Assembly (NCBI GenBank): GCA_012837525.1 | Contig: DUQZ01000027.1 | Coordinates: 1 to 64,000 of the forward strand | Source of the DNA: Clostridiales bacterium | Lineage (GTDB): Bacteria > Bacillota > Clostridia > Christensenellales > Aristaeellaceae | Direction of reading: 5' to 3' | Length of the DNA stretch: 64,000 bases | In this document: positions 34,591 through 43,857 of the stretch, piece by piece | How positions within the stretch are numbered: the first letter of the stretch is position 1 | Layout of the letters: each line of letters starts with the position of its first letter | Translations under genes and position numbers: made by a program | Notes under the pieces: generated by a model | What the model was told of the DNA's origin: nothing | Database searches by the model: none | Seen by the model: the letters and a program-made list of their open reading frames with translations, nothing else

Positions 34591-36513
34591 CTAATCAAGC
34601 GCCTCAAAGGGCTTGGCCAGCGTGCGGGATTCCGCGCCCTTTTTGGTGTAGCCCTTCAAGTCCCAGTATTCCAGCAGCGACAAGGCATATTTGCGGGAGG
34701 CGCTGATGGCGTCGCGGAAGTCCGCCAGGGTCACCTCGCCTTTTTCGGCCTGGATGTCTTCAAACAAGGCCTGCGCTTTTATATGGTGTTCCTTCAAAAA
34801 GGCAATTTCGTTGCTCACAGGAATCAAGCGCCCTGTGTCCATCAGGTAATCCAATGCTCTGGGGATATCCTTGTTCTTCGCGTGCTCTGATAGCAGCGCA
34901 GTCTTCTCCGGCGGCGCGAAACCCGCGTTTTCAAACTGGGTCAGCAACTGGTCAACCGCCGCCTGCTGGCTGGGGGAGAAGCGCACCTCAAATCCAGGCA
35001 GCGCGTAACTGGCGTTTGCTTTTGTCAGGCTGTTCCGCGCAACCAGCATATCCAGCAGCTGCTCTGCTACCCCGGCATCCAGCTGCTTCAACAGCTTGCC
35101 GCGGATCTCCTCCGCGCGCATCCCTGTTTTTAGCGGGTTGTCCTGGTGATAGGTTTCAAGCAGTTTGCGTACTTTGTCTGCCAGCGTATTCACATGGCTC
35201 AGGTGCAGCACCAGTTTGTCATTGACGGCCACAGCCTGTCCCTCTGCGATCAATTCCCGCAGGATGACATCGATCTGCTCATCCGTCAGCCCGGTCTGGG
35301 CACGCAGTACACTCATCTGCGCGTAATGCGGGCTATGGTCCATCAGCAGCGCTTCCACCTTGTCTTTCTCACTGCCCTGGTCCATCAGGCGCAGTTTCTC
35401 CAGCGCTTTCTCGCTGTGGGCCTTATGTTTGTAGGGGTTCGGGTCCAGCACAACGCCGCCGCCTACGGTCTCCAGCGGGGAGTAAAAGCGCAGCACAAAG
35501 GCATCCTGCGCCTTCACCGCGACAGGGGTATCAAACCGCAGCTGCGCGTAGGCGCTTTGGCCGGGCAGCAGCTCTTCCACACCGCCTAGCAGGACAGCCT
35601 TGCACAGCACCTCTCCTGATCCGTGGTGGAAGTGCAGCCTGCTGCCGGTACGCATGGAAAAGCGGGCATCCGGTAGCAGCCGCACGGATGCGTCAACCAT
35701 ATAGGTGGGCTGGATGCTGTCGGGCGCTGCCAGGACGCAGCCGCGGGTTAATTCCTCTGTCTTCACCCGCTGCAGGTTGACGGCGACCCGCTGGCCGGCA
35801 AAGGCCTCGGGCACAGTCTGCGCGTGCACCTGCAGGTTGCGCACACGGGTTTGAAGCCCTTCCGGGTAAATGGTCACCTCCTGCCCTTCTTTTAGGCTGC
35901 CTTCAATCAAGGTGCCGGTGACCACGGTGCCAAAGCCGGGCATGGTGAAGACCCGGTCAACGGGCAGGCGGAAGGGCTTGTCAATGTTTTTGCTGGGTGT
36001 TTCTTCAATCAGCGCGATCAAGCGGGTTTTTAACTCCTCAATACCCGCCCCGGTGTGGGAGGATACCGTAATGACGGGTGCGTCCCGCAAGAAGCTGTCC
36101 TGCAGCTCCTCCTTCAATTCCTCCAGCATCAATTCCAGCCAGTCATCCTCTACCATGTCGGTCTTGGTCACCGCGACAATGCCGCGGGTGATGCCCAGCA
36201 GGGAAAGGATGCCCATGTGCTCCCTTGTTTGGGGCATGACGCCTTCATCCGCGGCGACAACCAGCAGCGCCAGGTCAATCCCGCCGGCGCCGGAGAGCAT
36301 ATTGTGCACAAATTTCTCATGCCCGGGCACATCAATGATGCCTGCCTGGCGGCCATCCGGCAGCGGCAGGTAGGTAAAGCCCAGGTCAATGGTGATGCCG
36401 CGGCGCTTCTCCTCATCCAGCCGGTCGGTGTCCGTTCCGGTCAGGGCGCGGATCAAGCAAGTTTTGCCATGGTCCACATGGCCGGCAGTGCCGATGATGA
36501 TATGGTTGTTCAT
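34591..36513 (-). CDS. selB: Selenocysteine-specific elongation factor SelB
   Basis: SelB is a GTPase that carries Sec-tRNA to UGA codons marked by a SECIS hairpin. The 640-residue protein has an EF-Tu-like GTPase domain ([19 protein letters not shown] at 8-26, [17 protein letters not shown]), two beta-barrel domains, and C-terminal winged helices from about 380 on that bind the SECIS RNA. The residue order and length match bacterial SelB. It overlaps the selA stop by 4 bases, so selA-selB are co-translated, and tRNA-Sec follows directly. Confidence 0.97.
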   Translation of the reverse strand: MNNHIIIGTAGHVDHGKTCLIRALTGTDTDRLDEEKRRGITIDLGFTYLPLPDGRQAGIIDVPGHEKFVHNMLSGAGGIDLALLVVAADEGVMPQTREHMGILSLLGITRGIVAVTKTDMVEDDWLELMLEELKEELQDSFLRDAPVITVSSHTGAGIEELKTRLIALIEETPSKNIDKPFRLPVDRVFTMPGFGTVVTGTLIEGSLKEGQEVTIYPEGLQTRVRNLQVHAQTVPEAFAGQRVAVNLQRVKTEELTRGCVLAAPDSIQPTYMVDASVRLLPDARFSMRTGSRLHFHHGSGEVLCKAVLLGGVEELLPGQSAYAQLRFDTPVAVKAQDAFVLRFYSPLETVGGGVVLDPNPYKHKAHSEKALEKLRLMDQGSEKDKVEALLMDHSPHYAQMSVLRAQTGLTDEQIDVILRELIAEGQAVAVNDKLVLHLSHVNTLADKVRKLLETYHQDNPLKTGMRAEEIRGKLLKQLDAGVAEQLLDMLVARNSLTKANASYALPGFEVRFSPSQQAAVDQLLTQFENAGFAPPEKTALLSEHAKNKDIPRALDYLMDTGRLIPVSNEIAFLKEHHIKAQALFEDIQAEKGEVTLADFRDAISASRKYALSLLEYWDLKGYTKKGAESRTLAKPFEALD

Positions 36514-37913
36514 GCTTTAGCCTCCCGCGTCAGCGCCTGGTTGAGCGCGTCAGCCAAGGGTTTTATGTCCTCCTCCCGCAGGGTGCGCATGTCCAGCAGC
36601 AGGCTGTCCTGGTGCACCCGCGCAATCACAGGGGTTTCTGCCTGAATCAGGCGCATGTACAAATCGTTTAATCCAATTGTTTCAGGCGTGATGGACAGCG
36701 CGAGGGAAGGCAACATCTCCCCGGGCGCGGACCCGCCGCCCACCTGGGCGTCTGAGGGCACGATACGCGCATTTTTTTGAATGCTGGCGTCCAGTAAGGC
36801 ATGCAGCGCCTCCGCCCGTGCCTTAAGCGCATCCAGGTTTTCTTCCAGCATCCGGTAAAGGGGCAGTTCCCGCCTGGCGAGCTCCTCATCCTGATACAAC
36901 AGCAGCGTGGCTTCAAGCGCGGCCAGGCTCATCTTGTCCGCGCGCAGCGCTCGCATCAGCGGGTGTTTTTTCATGATGGCAATATACTCAGCCTTGCCCA
37001 GGATGATGCCCGCCTGCGGCCCGCCCAGCAGCTTGTCCCCGGAGAAACACACCACATCCGCGCCTTGCGCCAGCGCGTCTTTGACCAGGGGCTCCATCTT
37101 CAGCCCATAGGGCGCCAGCGGCAGCATGGCACCGCTGCCCAGGTCATAGATGGAAATCAAACTGCGCTCACACGCCAAGCGCGCGATGTCTGCCATGTCA
37201 GCGGATTGTGTAAAACCGATGATCTGGTAGTTGCTGGTATGCACCTTCATGAGAGCCGCGGTGTTTTCGCAAATGGCCTGCTCATAATCCGCCAGTTTGG
37301 TTTTGTTGGTGGTGCCCACCTCCACCAATTGGCAGCCGCTTTGCGTCATCACATCCGGCACGCGGAAGGAACCGCCAATCTCTACCAATTCACCGCGGGA
37401 CACAATCACCTGCCGTCCCTTGGCCAAGGCGGACAGCGCCAGCAGCACGGCGGCCGCGTTGTTGTTGACCACCAGGGCGTCCTCCGCCCCCGTTAAAGCT
37501 TTGAGCGCTTTGACGATGGGTACCAGACGGTCCCCGCGCTTGCCGGTCTGGCAATCAAACTCCAGATTGGTGTAGTTGATGGCAGCCTGTTTGGCGGCTT
37601 CGCCTGCCTTTTTTGCCATCAGCGCGCGGCCCAGGTTGGTGTGCAGCAGGATGCCTGTCGCGTTGATGACGGGGCGGTGGCCCATCGTTTGCGCTTGGGC
37701 CAATCTGGCCGCGGTGTTCATCAACATCTCATCCTGCGAAACAGCGCTGACCGTGCCGCTGATGATCCCTTCCCGTAGTTCATCAAGCGCCTCCCGCAGC
37801 GCCTGGGTAACAAGCGCTGGTGAATAGGCTTCTATCAAACTTTGGGCCTGCTCCTGCTTGAGCAGTTGGTCGATGCCGGGAATGGAGCGCAAAAGGGAAG
37901 ATGGCTGATCCAT
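36510..37913 (-). CDS. selA: L-seryl-tRNA(Sec) selenium transferase SelA
   Basis: SelA converts seryl-tRNA(Sec) to selenocysteyl-tRNA(Sec) using selenophosphate. The 467-residue PLP enzyme shows [15 protein letters not shown] (84-98), the glycine-poor loop [13 protein letters not shown] (148-160) and the PLP-lysine motif [14 protein letters not shown] with Lys294, close to Lys295 of E. coli. The ATG follows GAGGAGAGAACC. It is divergent from selD across a 136-base gap. Confidence 0.97.
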   Translation of the reverse strand: MDQPSSLLRSIPGIDQLLKQEQAQSLIEAYSPALVTQALREALDELREGIISGTVSAVSQDEMLMNTAARLAQAQTMGHRPVINATGILLHTNLGRALMAKKAGEAAKQAAINYTNLEFDCQTGKRGDRLVPIVKALKALTGAEDALVVNNNAAAVLLALSALAKGRQVIVSRGELVEIGGSFRVPDVMTQSGCQLVEVGTTNKTKLADYEQAICENTAALMKVHTSNYQIIGFTQSADMADIARLACERSLISIYDLGSGAMLPLAPYGLKMEPLVKDALAQGADVVCFSGDKLLGGPQAGIILGKAEYIAIMKKHPLMRALRADKMSLAALEATLLLYQDEELARRELPLYRMLEENLDALKARAEALHALLDASIQKNARIVPSDAQVGGGSAPGEMLPSLALSITPETIGLNDLYMRLIQAETPVIARVHQDSLLLDMRTLREEDIKPLADALNQALTREAKA

Positions 37914-37977
37914 GGTTCTCTCCTCATGACAATTTGCTGAAATTTATTGTACCATAAGCGACCGCGCGTAACCAACC

Positions 37978-38006
37978 TTGTCCTTAAGGGCGCAAGCCTG
38001 TATGAT
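37978..38006 (+). promoter_or_regulatory. Promoter of selD
   Basis: TTGTCC (37978-37983), 17 bases and TATGAT (38001-38006). Confidence 0.65.
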
Positions 38007-38017
38007 GGCAGGGTACG

Positions 38018-38035
38018 CGCGTGGGTCACCACGCG
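38018..38035 (+). promoter_or_regulatory. Hairpin just before the selD ribosome site
   Basis: A 7-bp stem CGCGTGG-gtca-CCACGCG ends two bases before AAGGAGG. It is close to the predicted start of the transcript and could affect mRNA stability or translation; no known class is recognised. Confidence 0.4.
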
Positions 38036-38049
38036 GGAAGGAGGCTTGT

Positions 38050-39105
38050 ATGAGTGATGGGGATTTGATCCGCTTGACACAGATGACCAGCTGCGGCGGG
38101 TGAGCGGCGAAGATCGGGCCGGGTGCCCTGCAAACCATTCTACAATTGCTGCCAGAAGGCATGCGGGATGACAACCTGCTGGTTGGCTTTGATACCTCTG
38201 ATGACGCAGCGGTCTACCGCATCAACGAGGAGACCGCCATCATCCAGACCGTGGATTTCTTTCCGCCCATGGTGGATGATCCCTACCTCTTTGGCCAGGT
38301 GGCGGCCGCCAACGCCTTAAGCGATGTATACGCCATGGGCGGGCAGCCCAAGCTGGCGCTTAATTTGCTGTGTTTTCCATCTGACAACCTGCCGCCTGAA
38401 GATGTCGCGGCCATCCTGGCAGGCGGCCATCAAAAGGTGGTAGAGGCGGGCGCCATCCTTTGCGGCGGCCATACGGTGGAGGACAAGGAGCCAAAGTATG
38501 GCCTTTCCGTCACAGGCTTTGTGCATCCGGACAAGGTTAAAACCAATGCCGGGGCGAAGGCGGGGGATATGCTCATCCTCACCAAGGCGATCGGCTCCGG
38601 CGTAGTCACCACCGCGGGCAAGGCGGGCTTGTTGACACAGGAGCAGATTGACGCTGTCCACCGCACCATGACCACGCTCAACGCCGCTGCGGCCCGGGTG
38701 ATGGGGGAATATGATGTGCGCGCCTGCACTGACATCACCGGCTTTGGGTTAATCGGCCATGCGTCAGAGATGGCCGCCGCCAGCGGCAAAACACTGCGCA
38801 TCAATGCGAAGAGTGTTCCCTTGCTGCCCGGCGCTTTGGACAGCGCGGAAGAAGGCATCCTGCCCGGTGGCCTGCTGCGCAACCGGGAATACCTGCAGCC
38901 GTCCGTGCGCATCGACAAAGGAGTGCCCATCGCGGTGGCAGACTTGCTGTTTGACCCGCAAACCTCCGGCGGTCTGTTGATGAGTGTTGCGCCAGAGGAT
39001 GCGAACGCAATGTTTGGCCAGCTAAAAGCGGTCTGTCCAGACGCGCGCATCATTGGCAGCGTCGCGGAGGAATCTGCCGCCAAGGTCACCATCATCTGGC
39101 AATAG
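38050..39105 (+). CDS. selD: Selenophosphate synthase SelD, itself a selenoprotein
   Basis: SelD makes selenophosphate from selenide and ATP. The ATG at 38050 lies 5 bases after AAGGAGG and the frame reads LTQMTSCGG, then TGA at 38101-38103 (codon 18), then AAKIGPGALQ. The UGA falls at the catalytic Cys/Sec position of the family, so it is read as selenocysteine; total 351 residues including Sec. The conserved Lys follows in AAKIGPG, and the ATP-binding and metal motifs DDAAVY, GGHTVEDKEPKYGL and TDITGFGLIGHA are intact. A short GGGC/GCCC hairpin 12 bases after the UGA may be the SECIS. Gene callers would wrongly start it at a GTG-like or later codon beyond the UGA. It faces selA divergently. 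Confidence 0.95.
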
Positions 39106-39120
39106 ACAAAACCTCAAATC

Positions 39121-39157
39121 AAAACGCTTCCTGGACATGACGCACAGGAAGCGTTTT
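39121..39157. terminator. Bidirectional terminator between selD and grdD
   Basis: A 13-bp stem (AAAACGCTTCCTG at 39121-39133 with its complement at 39145-39157) has an 11-base loop and A/T runs at both ends, serving the two converging units. Confidence 0.92.
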
Positions 39158-39169
39158 GGTTTGGAAAGT

Positions 39170-40327
39170 TTAACCGATGAATCCGCCTTTGCGCAGAATC
39201 TCTGCCGCACGATCCAGGTTGTTATCAGCAATCAGTACGATGGGGCCGGTGCAGCCCATGCCGGACTCGGCGTAGATGCCGTTTTCCCATAGCAGTTCCA
39301 CCGCGGTTTCCAGGTCCATCACGTCAATGCCCGCGATGTCGCAGGTGACGATCTCCTTGGGCGGCGCTGTCACCTTATTCTCAGGCGCGGCAGCCTTCTT
39401 GGCGGCGGTGATCTCCAAAAGCAGTTCGTTTAAACCCGCTTTCTTTGCCAGCTCAAACTCTTTTTTAACAACCGCCTGGTAGTCATTCTGTACCAGGGTC
39501 GCGGCGTACTGCAATGCGCCTGCGATTACGCTGGTGCCGCTGGCGCGGGACACAATCATCACCAGCCGGTCATACTCTTCCCCGATGCCAGGACCGTAGC
39601 CATAGCCCAGGGCTTCATAGGTGCCGCCGCTGGCGAAACTGGACAGCATCTTGATCACCAGGTTGCCGGTTAAGGTGTCCATCACCATCACATCAGCGGA
39701 GCCGGTGAGCATGTCATTCCCGCGCATGATGCAGCCGCCGTCAGCCCGCCCGGACTGAGCCAGGGTGATGGGGTAGCCGCCGTCAATCAGCTTTTTGAGC
39801 GCGATTTCGGTCTGCCGCGCGCCGTCGATGTTCAAAATGCCAACAGTAGGGTTATCAACCCCGCAGGCTTTGGCCGCGATGATGCCGTAAATAGCGCCCA
39901 GCACCATGCCGGACACCCTGTCCGTTGCCGCGGTGCCAGTGGTGGTGGCCAAGAACATCTCCCGCCCGTTGGCCGGGATGACGGCGCGGCCAACCGTGGC
40001 AACGCCGATGGGGAAGGGGTAGTGCATGGTGACAGCGCCGGCGACTGTGCCTTCATCCAGCAGCTTTTCCATCGCCTGGTGGGCCTCATCCTCATTGCTG
40101 GCGGGCACATGGGTGACGGCGTCATGCTTTAAGGTGCCGATGTAGGTGACATCCACACCCGCTTTGCTGGCCAGTACAGCACCTTTCAGCGCGTTTTCCT
40201 CGCCCAGTTCGCTGCCAATGCCTGTCAGCGCGATTTTGGGGCGTCCGCCCATGCGGCCGCTTTCCAGCGCCTCGGCCATGTCCAGGAAGGTCTCCTTAAT
40301 CAGTGCCTGAACACTTGTCTTAGGCAT
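39170..40327 (-). CDS. grdD: Glycine reductase complex protein C, subunit GrdD
   Basis: GrdC and GrdD form protein C, which releases acetyl phosphate from the selenocarboxymethyl group made by proteins A and B. The 385-residue GrdD has TGIGSELGEENALKGA (35-50), FLATTTGTAATDRVSGMVLG and the near-terminal SGMGCTGPIVLI with Cys359, the residue known in the family as acetyl-thioester carrier. It overlaps the grdC stop by 8 bases and ends at the shared terminator, making it the last gene of the operon. Confidence 0.95.
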   Translation of the reverse strand: MPKTSVQALIKETFLDMAEALESGRMGGRPKIALTGIGSELGEENALKGAVLASKAGVDVTYIGTLKHDAVTHVPASNEDEAHQAMEKLLDEGTVAGAVTMHYPFPIGVATVGRAVIPANGREMFLATTTGTAATDRVSGMVLGAIYGIIAAKACGVDNPTVGILNIDGARQTEIALKKLIDGGYPITLAQSGRADGGCIMRGNDMLTGSADVMVMDTLTGNLVIKMLSSFASGGTYEALGYGYGPGIGEEYDRLVMIVSRASGTSVIAGALQYAATLVQNDYQAVVKKEFELAKKAGLNELLLEITAAKKAAAPENKVTAPPKEIVTCDIAGIDVMDLETAVELLWENGIYAESGMGCTGPIVLIADNNLDRAAEILRKGGFIG

Positions 40328-41873
40328 GGCTGCCTCCTGTGTTGTCCATCATGGTGCCGGCAAACTCCCGCAGCGCTTCCGCGATCAGGCCGCGCACCTC
40401 CTGTTTGGAGATGGCCTGCTCGGGCTCCTTTTTGCCGCGGTTTTTGCGCATCACAAAGGAGATGCCGTCAAACAGGTTGGTCATCCGGCCCAAAAAGAGG
40501 CTGCCTTTGCCCACGATCATCGCGGTTTTGATGCGCTCATCCAGGATATCCTCACGCGCGAAGCCCAGGTAGGGCGCGCCGGAGGGGATATGCCCCTGCG
40601 TGGGCGCCCAGCCCACCATGCCGTGTTCCTCAATAAAGGTGTTCAGCTCCGTGCGGCCGATTTCACCGCTCTTCACGGCCAGGGCCGCGATCATCTTGAA
40701 GTTGGCCTGGGGCACGTCGCCCGCGCCCGCGGGCTTGGTCACATCGGGGTTTTGCATCTCCGCCGCGTATTTGTCCACATCCACGATCTTCATGCCGGCC
40801 TGCTCCAGGGGCTTCAACACCAGGCTGGTGATGACCGCCTGCGGCGAGGAACCAGTGCCCACCACGTGGCGGCCCACCAGGTCCAGGTCGATCTCCGGGT
40901 TGACGCCGTCATCCGCGGTAATCAGCGCCGCGAAGCCGCCCACGGTATCCTCTAAAACGGGAATATCCTTGCGCACATGGTCCTTGGCGTTCATGCCCAG
41001 TTTGGCGGTGGAGCCGCCGGAGGTGACGACTACCTTCTTAAAGGTGCCCGCCTTCACCAGGGAGGCCGCGGTTACCAAAGCATGGGCAGGGGCCGCGCAG
41101 AAGGCGCGCAGGTCGCTGCCGGTGGCACCAGCCATCCCCGCGATCTCCGCCGCTGCCTTGGCGAAATTGCCGCCGCCGCGCTGGTTCATGTCGCCGCAGG
41201 CTTCCTCGCTGCAGTCGATCACATATTCCACCTCATCCGGGTTGATGCCGGCGTTGTGAACCAGGTGCAAAAGGGCCAGCACGCTGGATGCCTTTGAGAC
41301 CAGGTTCTCATGGATTACGTGCGCTGACAGGTTCGCGTCCACGTCATGCGCGCGCTTGACATAGCCCACCAATTGCCCCAGGTGGTACAAGCCCTCCGCG
41401 TGCTCCTCCTCAACATTCTTGCGAATGTTCTCCTCATCCACGCCTTCCTTCACGCGGGCAACGATGTCTTCCCGCATCAAGGGATGTTGTTCAAAAGCAG
41501 GCTTGGTCTTTGCCACAAAGTCTTTGGACAAAAAGGCCAGATCGAATACGTCACAGGCCTGCAGCAGCAGCAAAAACTCATCCTGCGGCATGATCTCGCC
41601 AAATTTGGCGAAGCGCTCCGCCTTTTTAAGCGGGTTGGGATACCAGGGCTGGGGCAGCTTGCCCAGCTCACTGGGGGTCATCCCGCCAATATAGGTCTGG
41701 TTGGGGGCATAACTAAGCGCCTGCTCGTAACTGCGGATATGGTTGGGCAGGGCTTTTAAGTAGTCCGACCCTGGGTTCACCGTCCTTTCGGTGGTTTGGG
41801 TGGTACCGTTGTGCAGCACCATATCAGGGGTGTGCGCCAAAATATAACTCGTTGCGGCCAGGACGCTCTTCAT
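40320..41873 (-). CDS. grdC: Glycine reductase complex protein C, subunit GrdC
   Basis: This 517-residue larger subunit of protein C resembles thiolase/FabH-type condensing enzymes. Motifs include LEDTVGGFAALITADDGVNP (about 320-340), CSEEACGDMNQRGGGNFAKA (about 225-245, with two cysteines) and the C-terminal region GRMTNLFDGISFVMRKNRG. The length matches known GrdC. It follows grdA after a 113-base gap that contains no obvious terminator, and overlaps grdD. Confidence 0.95.
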   Translation of the reverse strand: MKSVLAATSYILAHTPDMVLHNGTTQTTERTVNPGSDYLKALPNHIRSYEQALSYAPNQTYIGGMTPSELGKLPQPWYPNPLKKAERFAKFGEIMPQDEFLLLLQACDVFDLAFLSKDFVAKTKPAFEQHPLMREDIVARVKEGVDEENIRKNVEEEHAEGLYHLGQLVGYVKRAHDVDANLSAHVIHENLVSKASSVLALLHLVHNAGINPDEVEYVIDCSEEACGDMNQRGGGNFAKAAAEIAGMAGATGSDLRAFCAAPAHALVTAASLVKAGTFKKVVVTSGGSTAKLGMNAKDHVRKDIPVLEDTVGGFAALITADDGVNPEIDLDLVGRHVVGTGSSPQAVITSLVLKPLEQAGMKIVDVDKYAAEMQNPDVTKPAGAGDVPQANFKMIAALAVKSGEIGRTELNTFIEEHGMVGWAPTQGHIPSGAPYLGFAREDILDERIKTAMIVGKGSLFLGRMTNLFDGISFVMRKNRGKKEPEQAISKQEVRGLIAEALREFAGTMMDNTGGSHA

Positions 41874-41986
41874 ACTACCTCCAAATGATGATTTATTTTG
41901 ATGAGTTGTCTGCTCATAATCTTCTTAAAAATGAGGGGCGGGGCATATTTCTCTGCTCCGCCCCTGGTTTTAGCAATCTGATTCAA

Positions 41987-42457
41987 TCAGTACTTGCTGT
42001 GTTCGCTTCTGATGGCGGTCATTTCGCTGACGATCTCGTCAACGTCAAACACCATTTCCATCATGCCGATTTGCTCGTCGTAGATGTCTTCGTCGATCAG
42101 GCTTTTGATTTCGTCTTCGCAGACGTGATATACGCTCAGTCCTAACTGGACTCCGGTCAAGGGACCTGCGAACGTCGGGTCACCGGCTGTGACGGTTTCC
42201 GCCGCAAGACCTGCGGCTTCGCCTTCGGCTGCGCCCAGGATCACAACAATGTTCTCCGGGCCATGCTTTTCAGCCAGCTCTTTTACCCGCTTCTGGTTCT
42301 CAAGGTCCATTGCCCCTGCGCTCGTTCAGACAAAGCATTCTGTCGAGGAAAACACGACCTGCGCATCGATGTTCTTGAAGCACTCCTCAATGGCCGGGGC
42401 GGGGATGCCATCCCGGTCACCAATGATGATGAGTTTCTTACCCGTTAGCAAGCTCAA
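41987..42457 (-). CDS. grdA: Glycine reductase complex selenoprotein A, GrdA
   Basis: Protein A is the small selenoprotein that takes the carboxymethyl group from protein B and passes it to protein C. The start is a TTG at 42457 behind GGAGGAAATAGCG. The frame then reads [16 protein letters not shown], continues to STECFV, then TGA at 42328-42326 (codon 44), then [13 protein letters not shown]. Codon 44 is the canonical Sec position, four residues before which lies ECFV. The 156-residue product ends in [16 protein letters not shown], typical of the family. Gene callers would start it at the ATG of MDLENQ, losing the N-terminal 50 residues including the active site. It lies between trxA and grdC. 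Confidence 0.96.
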
Positions 42458-42521
42458 CGCTATTTCCTCCTTTCTTTCATAATAAAGCACCGCAAAGCGG
42501 TTACTTATCTAATTGGTCGGC

Positions 42522-42839
42522 TTACAGATGCCGTTTGATCATGTTTTCGATGTTCTCGTGGGTGCAGTCGTCCTTCACCAACTCTTCCGCCTTCTCGCCA
42601 TTTTTGTAAATGGCCATGACGGGCAGGCCCAGCACCTTCTGGCTGATGGCCAGGCGGCGGGCTTTGGTGGTGTTCAGGCCGGCGAACTTCATGTGCTCGC
42701 CGTATTTTTCGGCCATTTCCTTCACAAAGGGCTCCAGCGCCTTGCAGGGCATGCAGCCGTCAGAATAGAAGTCCACAAACACGGTGCCATCTGCCTTCAG
42801 CACTTCTTCTTCAAAGGTTTCTTTGGTCAGATCAATCAT
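42522..42839 (-). CDS. trxA: Thioredoxin of the glycine reductase operon
   Basis: This 105-residue thioredoxin re-reduces the selenol/thiol pair of protein A. The fold is normal (FVDFYSD, then LGLPVMAIYKNGE with the cis-proline). The active site is Gly-Cys29-Met30-Pro31-Cys32 instead of the usual Trp-Cys-Gly-Pro-Cys, as in other grd-linked thioredoxins that have GCVPC-like sites. Start ATG follows AGGAGGATAGCA. Its partner reductase is the next gene upstream. Confidence 0.93.
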   Translation of the reverse strand: MIDLTKETFEEEVLKADGTVFVDFYSDGCMPCKALEPFVKEMAEKYGEHMKFAGLNTTKARRLAISQKVLGLPVMAIYKNGEKAEELVKDDCTHENIENMIKRHL

Positions 42840-42882
42840 TGCTATCCTCCTGTTGGTCTTTGTGTCAGTCTCTGTTTACAGT

Positions 42883-43839
42883 TTACCCAAGATTGACCAG
42901 GCAGTAGCCTTCGATGTAGGCATTGGCCTCCATCGCGGCAATCGCGCCATCGGCTGCTGCAGTAATCACCTGGCGCAGGCTTTTCTCGCGGATGTCGCCG
43001 GCAGCGAACACGCCCTGGATCTCCGTGTGCATGTTGTCATCCGTCACGATGTAGCCGTTGCGCAGGTTCAGCTGGTCCTTGAAGATCTCGGTCTCCGGGA
43101 TGAAACCCACAAAGCCGAACAGCCCAAAGGTGCCGTCGTCCTCGTTGGCGTTGATCACGGTCTCCTCACCGGTTTTGACGTTCTTCACGGTCATGGATTC
43201 CAAAATCCCATCCCCGCGCAGCTCGGTCACCACGGTGTCCCACATGTAGTTCAGCTTCTTGTTGGCAAAGGCCCTGTCCTGGATGGATTTGATGGCGCGC
43301 AGTTGGTCGCGCCGGTGAATCAGGGTAACCTGGCGGCCAAACTTGGTCAGGTACATGGCTTCCTCCACCGCGGTGTCCCCGCCGCCGACGACATAGATGT
43401 CCATGTCTTCAAAGAAATCGGCGTCGCAGGTGGCGCAGTAGGAGACACCCTTGCCGATGAACTCCTGCTCACCCGTGCAGCCGATGGGCCGCGGGTGCGC
43501 ACCGGCCGCGATGATGACGCTGTGCGCGGTGTACTCTGCCTTTTTGCAGATTACGCGCTTGATGTCGCCCTTTAAATCGCAGGAAATGACGGTGTCATAC
43601 ACCTTTTCCGCGCCGTGGCGCGCGGCCTGGGCCACCATGCGCTCCACCAGGGAGGGGCCGCTTTCGTCCTCAAGGGAGCCTGGATAGTTGTCGATCTCCG
43701 ACGTGATCACGATCTGGCCGCCATCCTTGTCCTTCTCAATAATGAGGGTCTTCAGGCGCGCGCGCCCGGTGTAGATGGCGGCGGAGAGGCCCGCGGGCCC
43801 CGCGCCGATAATGATCACGTCATACATATTCTCTGTCAT
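42883..43839 (-). CDS. trxB: Thioredoxin reductase
   Basis: This 318-residue FAD/NADPH enzyme has the FAD motif IIGAGPAGLSAAIYTGRA (10-27), the redox pair CATC (Cys135-Cys138) and the NADPH motif VVGGGDTAVEEAMYLT (about 149-164). It passes electrons from NAD(P)H to the adjacent unusual thioredoxin and so to glycine reductase. Length and motif spacing are typical. It lies 19 bases after the grdB stop. Confidence 0.96.
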   Translation of the reverse strand: MTENMYDVIIIGAGPAGLSAAIYTGRARLKTLIIEKDKDGGQIVITSEIDNYPGSLEDESGPSLVERMVAQAARHGAEKVYDTVISCDLKGDIKRVICKKAEYTAHSVIIAAGAHPRPIGCTGEQEFIGKGVSYCATCDADFFEDMDIYVVGGGDTAVEEAMYLTKFGRQVTLIHRRDQLRAIKSIQDRAFANKKLNYMWDTVVTELRGDGILESMTVKNVKTGEETVINANEDDGTFGLFGFVGFIPETEIFKDQLNLRNGYIVTDDNMHTEIQGVFAAGDIREKSLRQVITAAADGAIAAMEANAYIEGYCLVNLG

Positions 43840-43857
43840 CAGTATTCCTCTTCCCTG

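Noticed and set aside
38146-38149. Later start codon for selD after the in-frame TGA
   Set aside because: This would remove the catalytic segment; the upstream ATG with AAGGAGG and the conserved residues on both sides of the TGA show it is a Sec codon.
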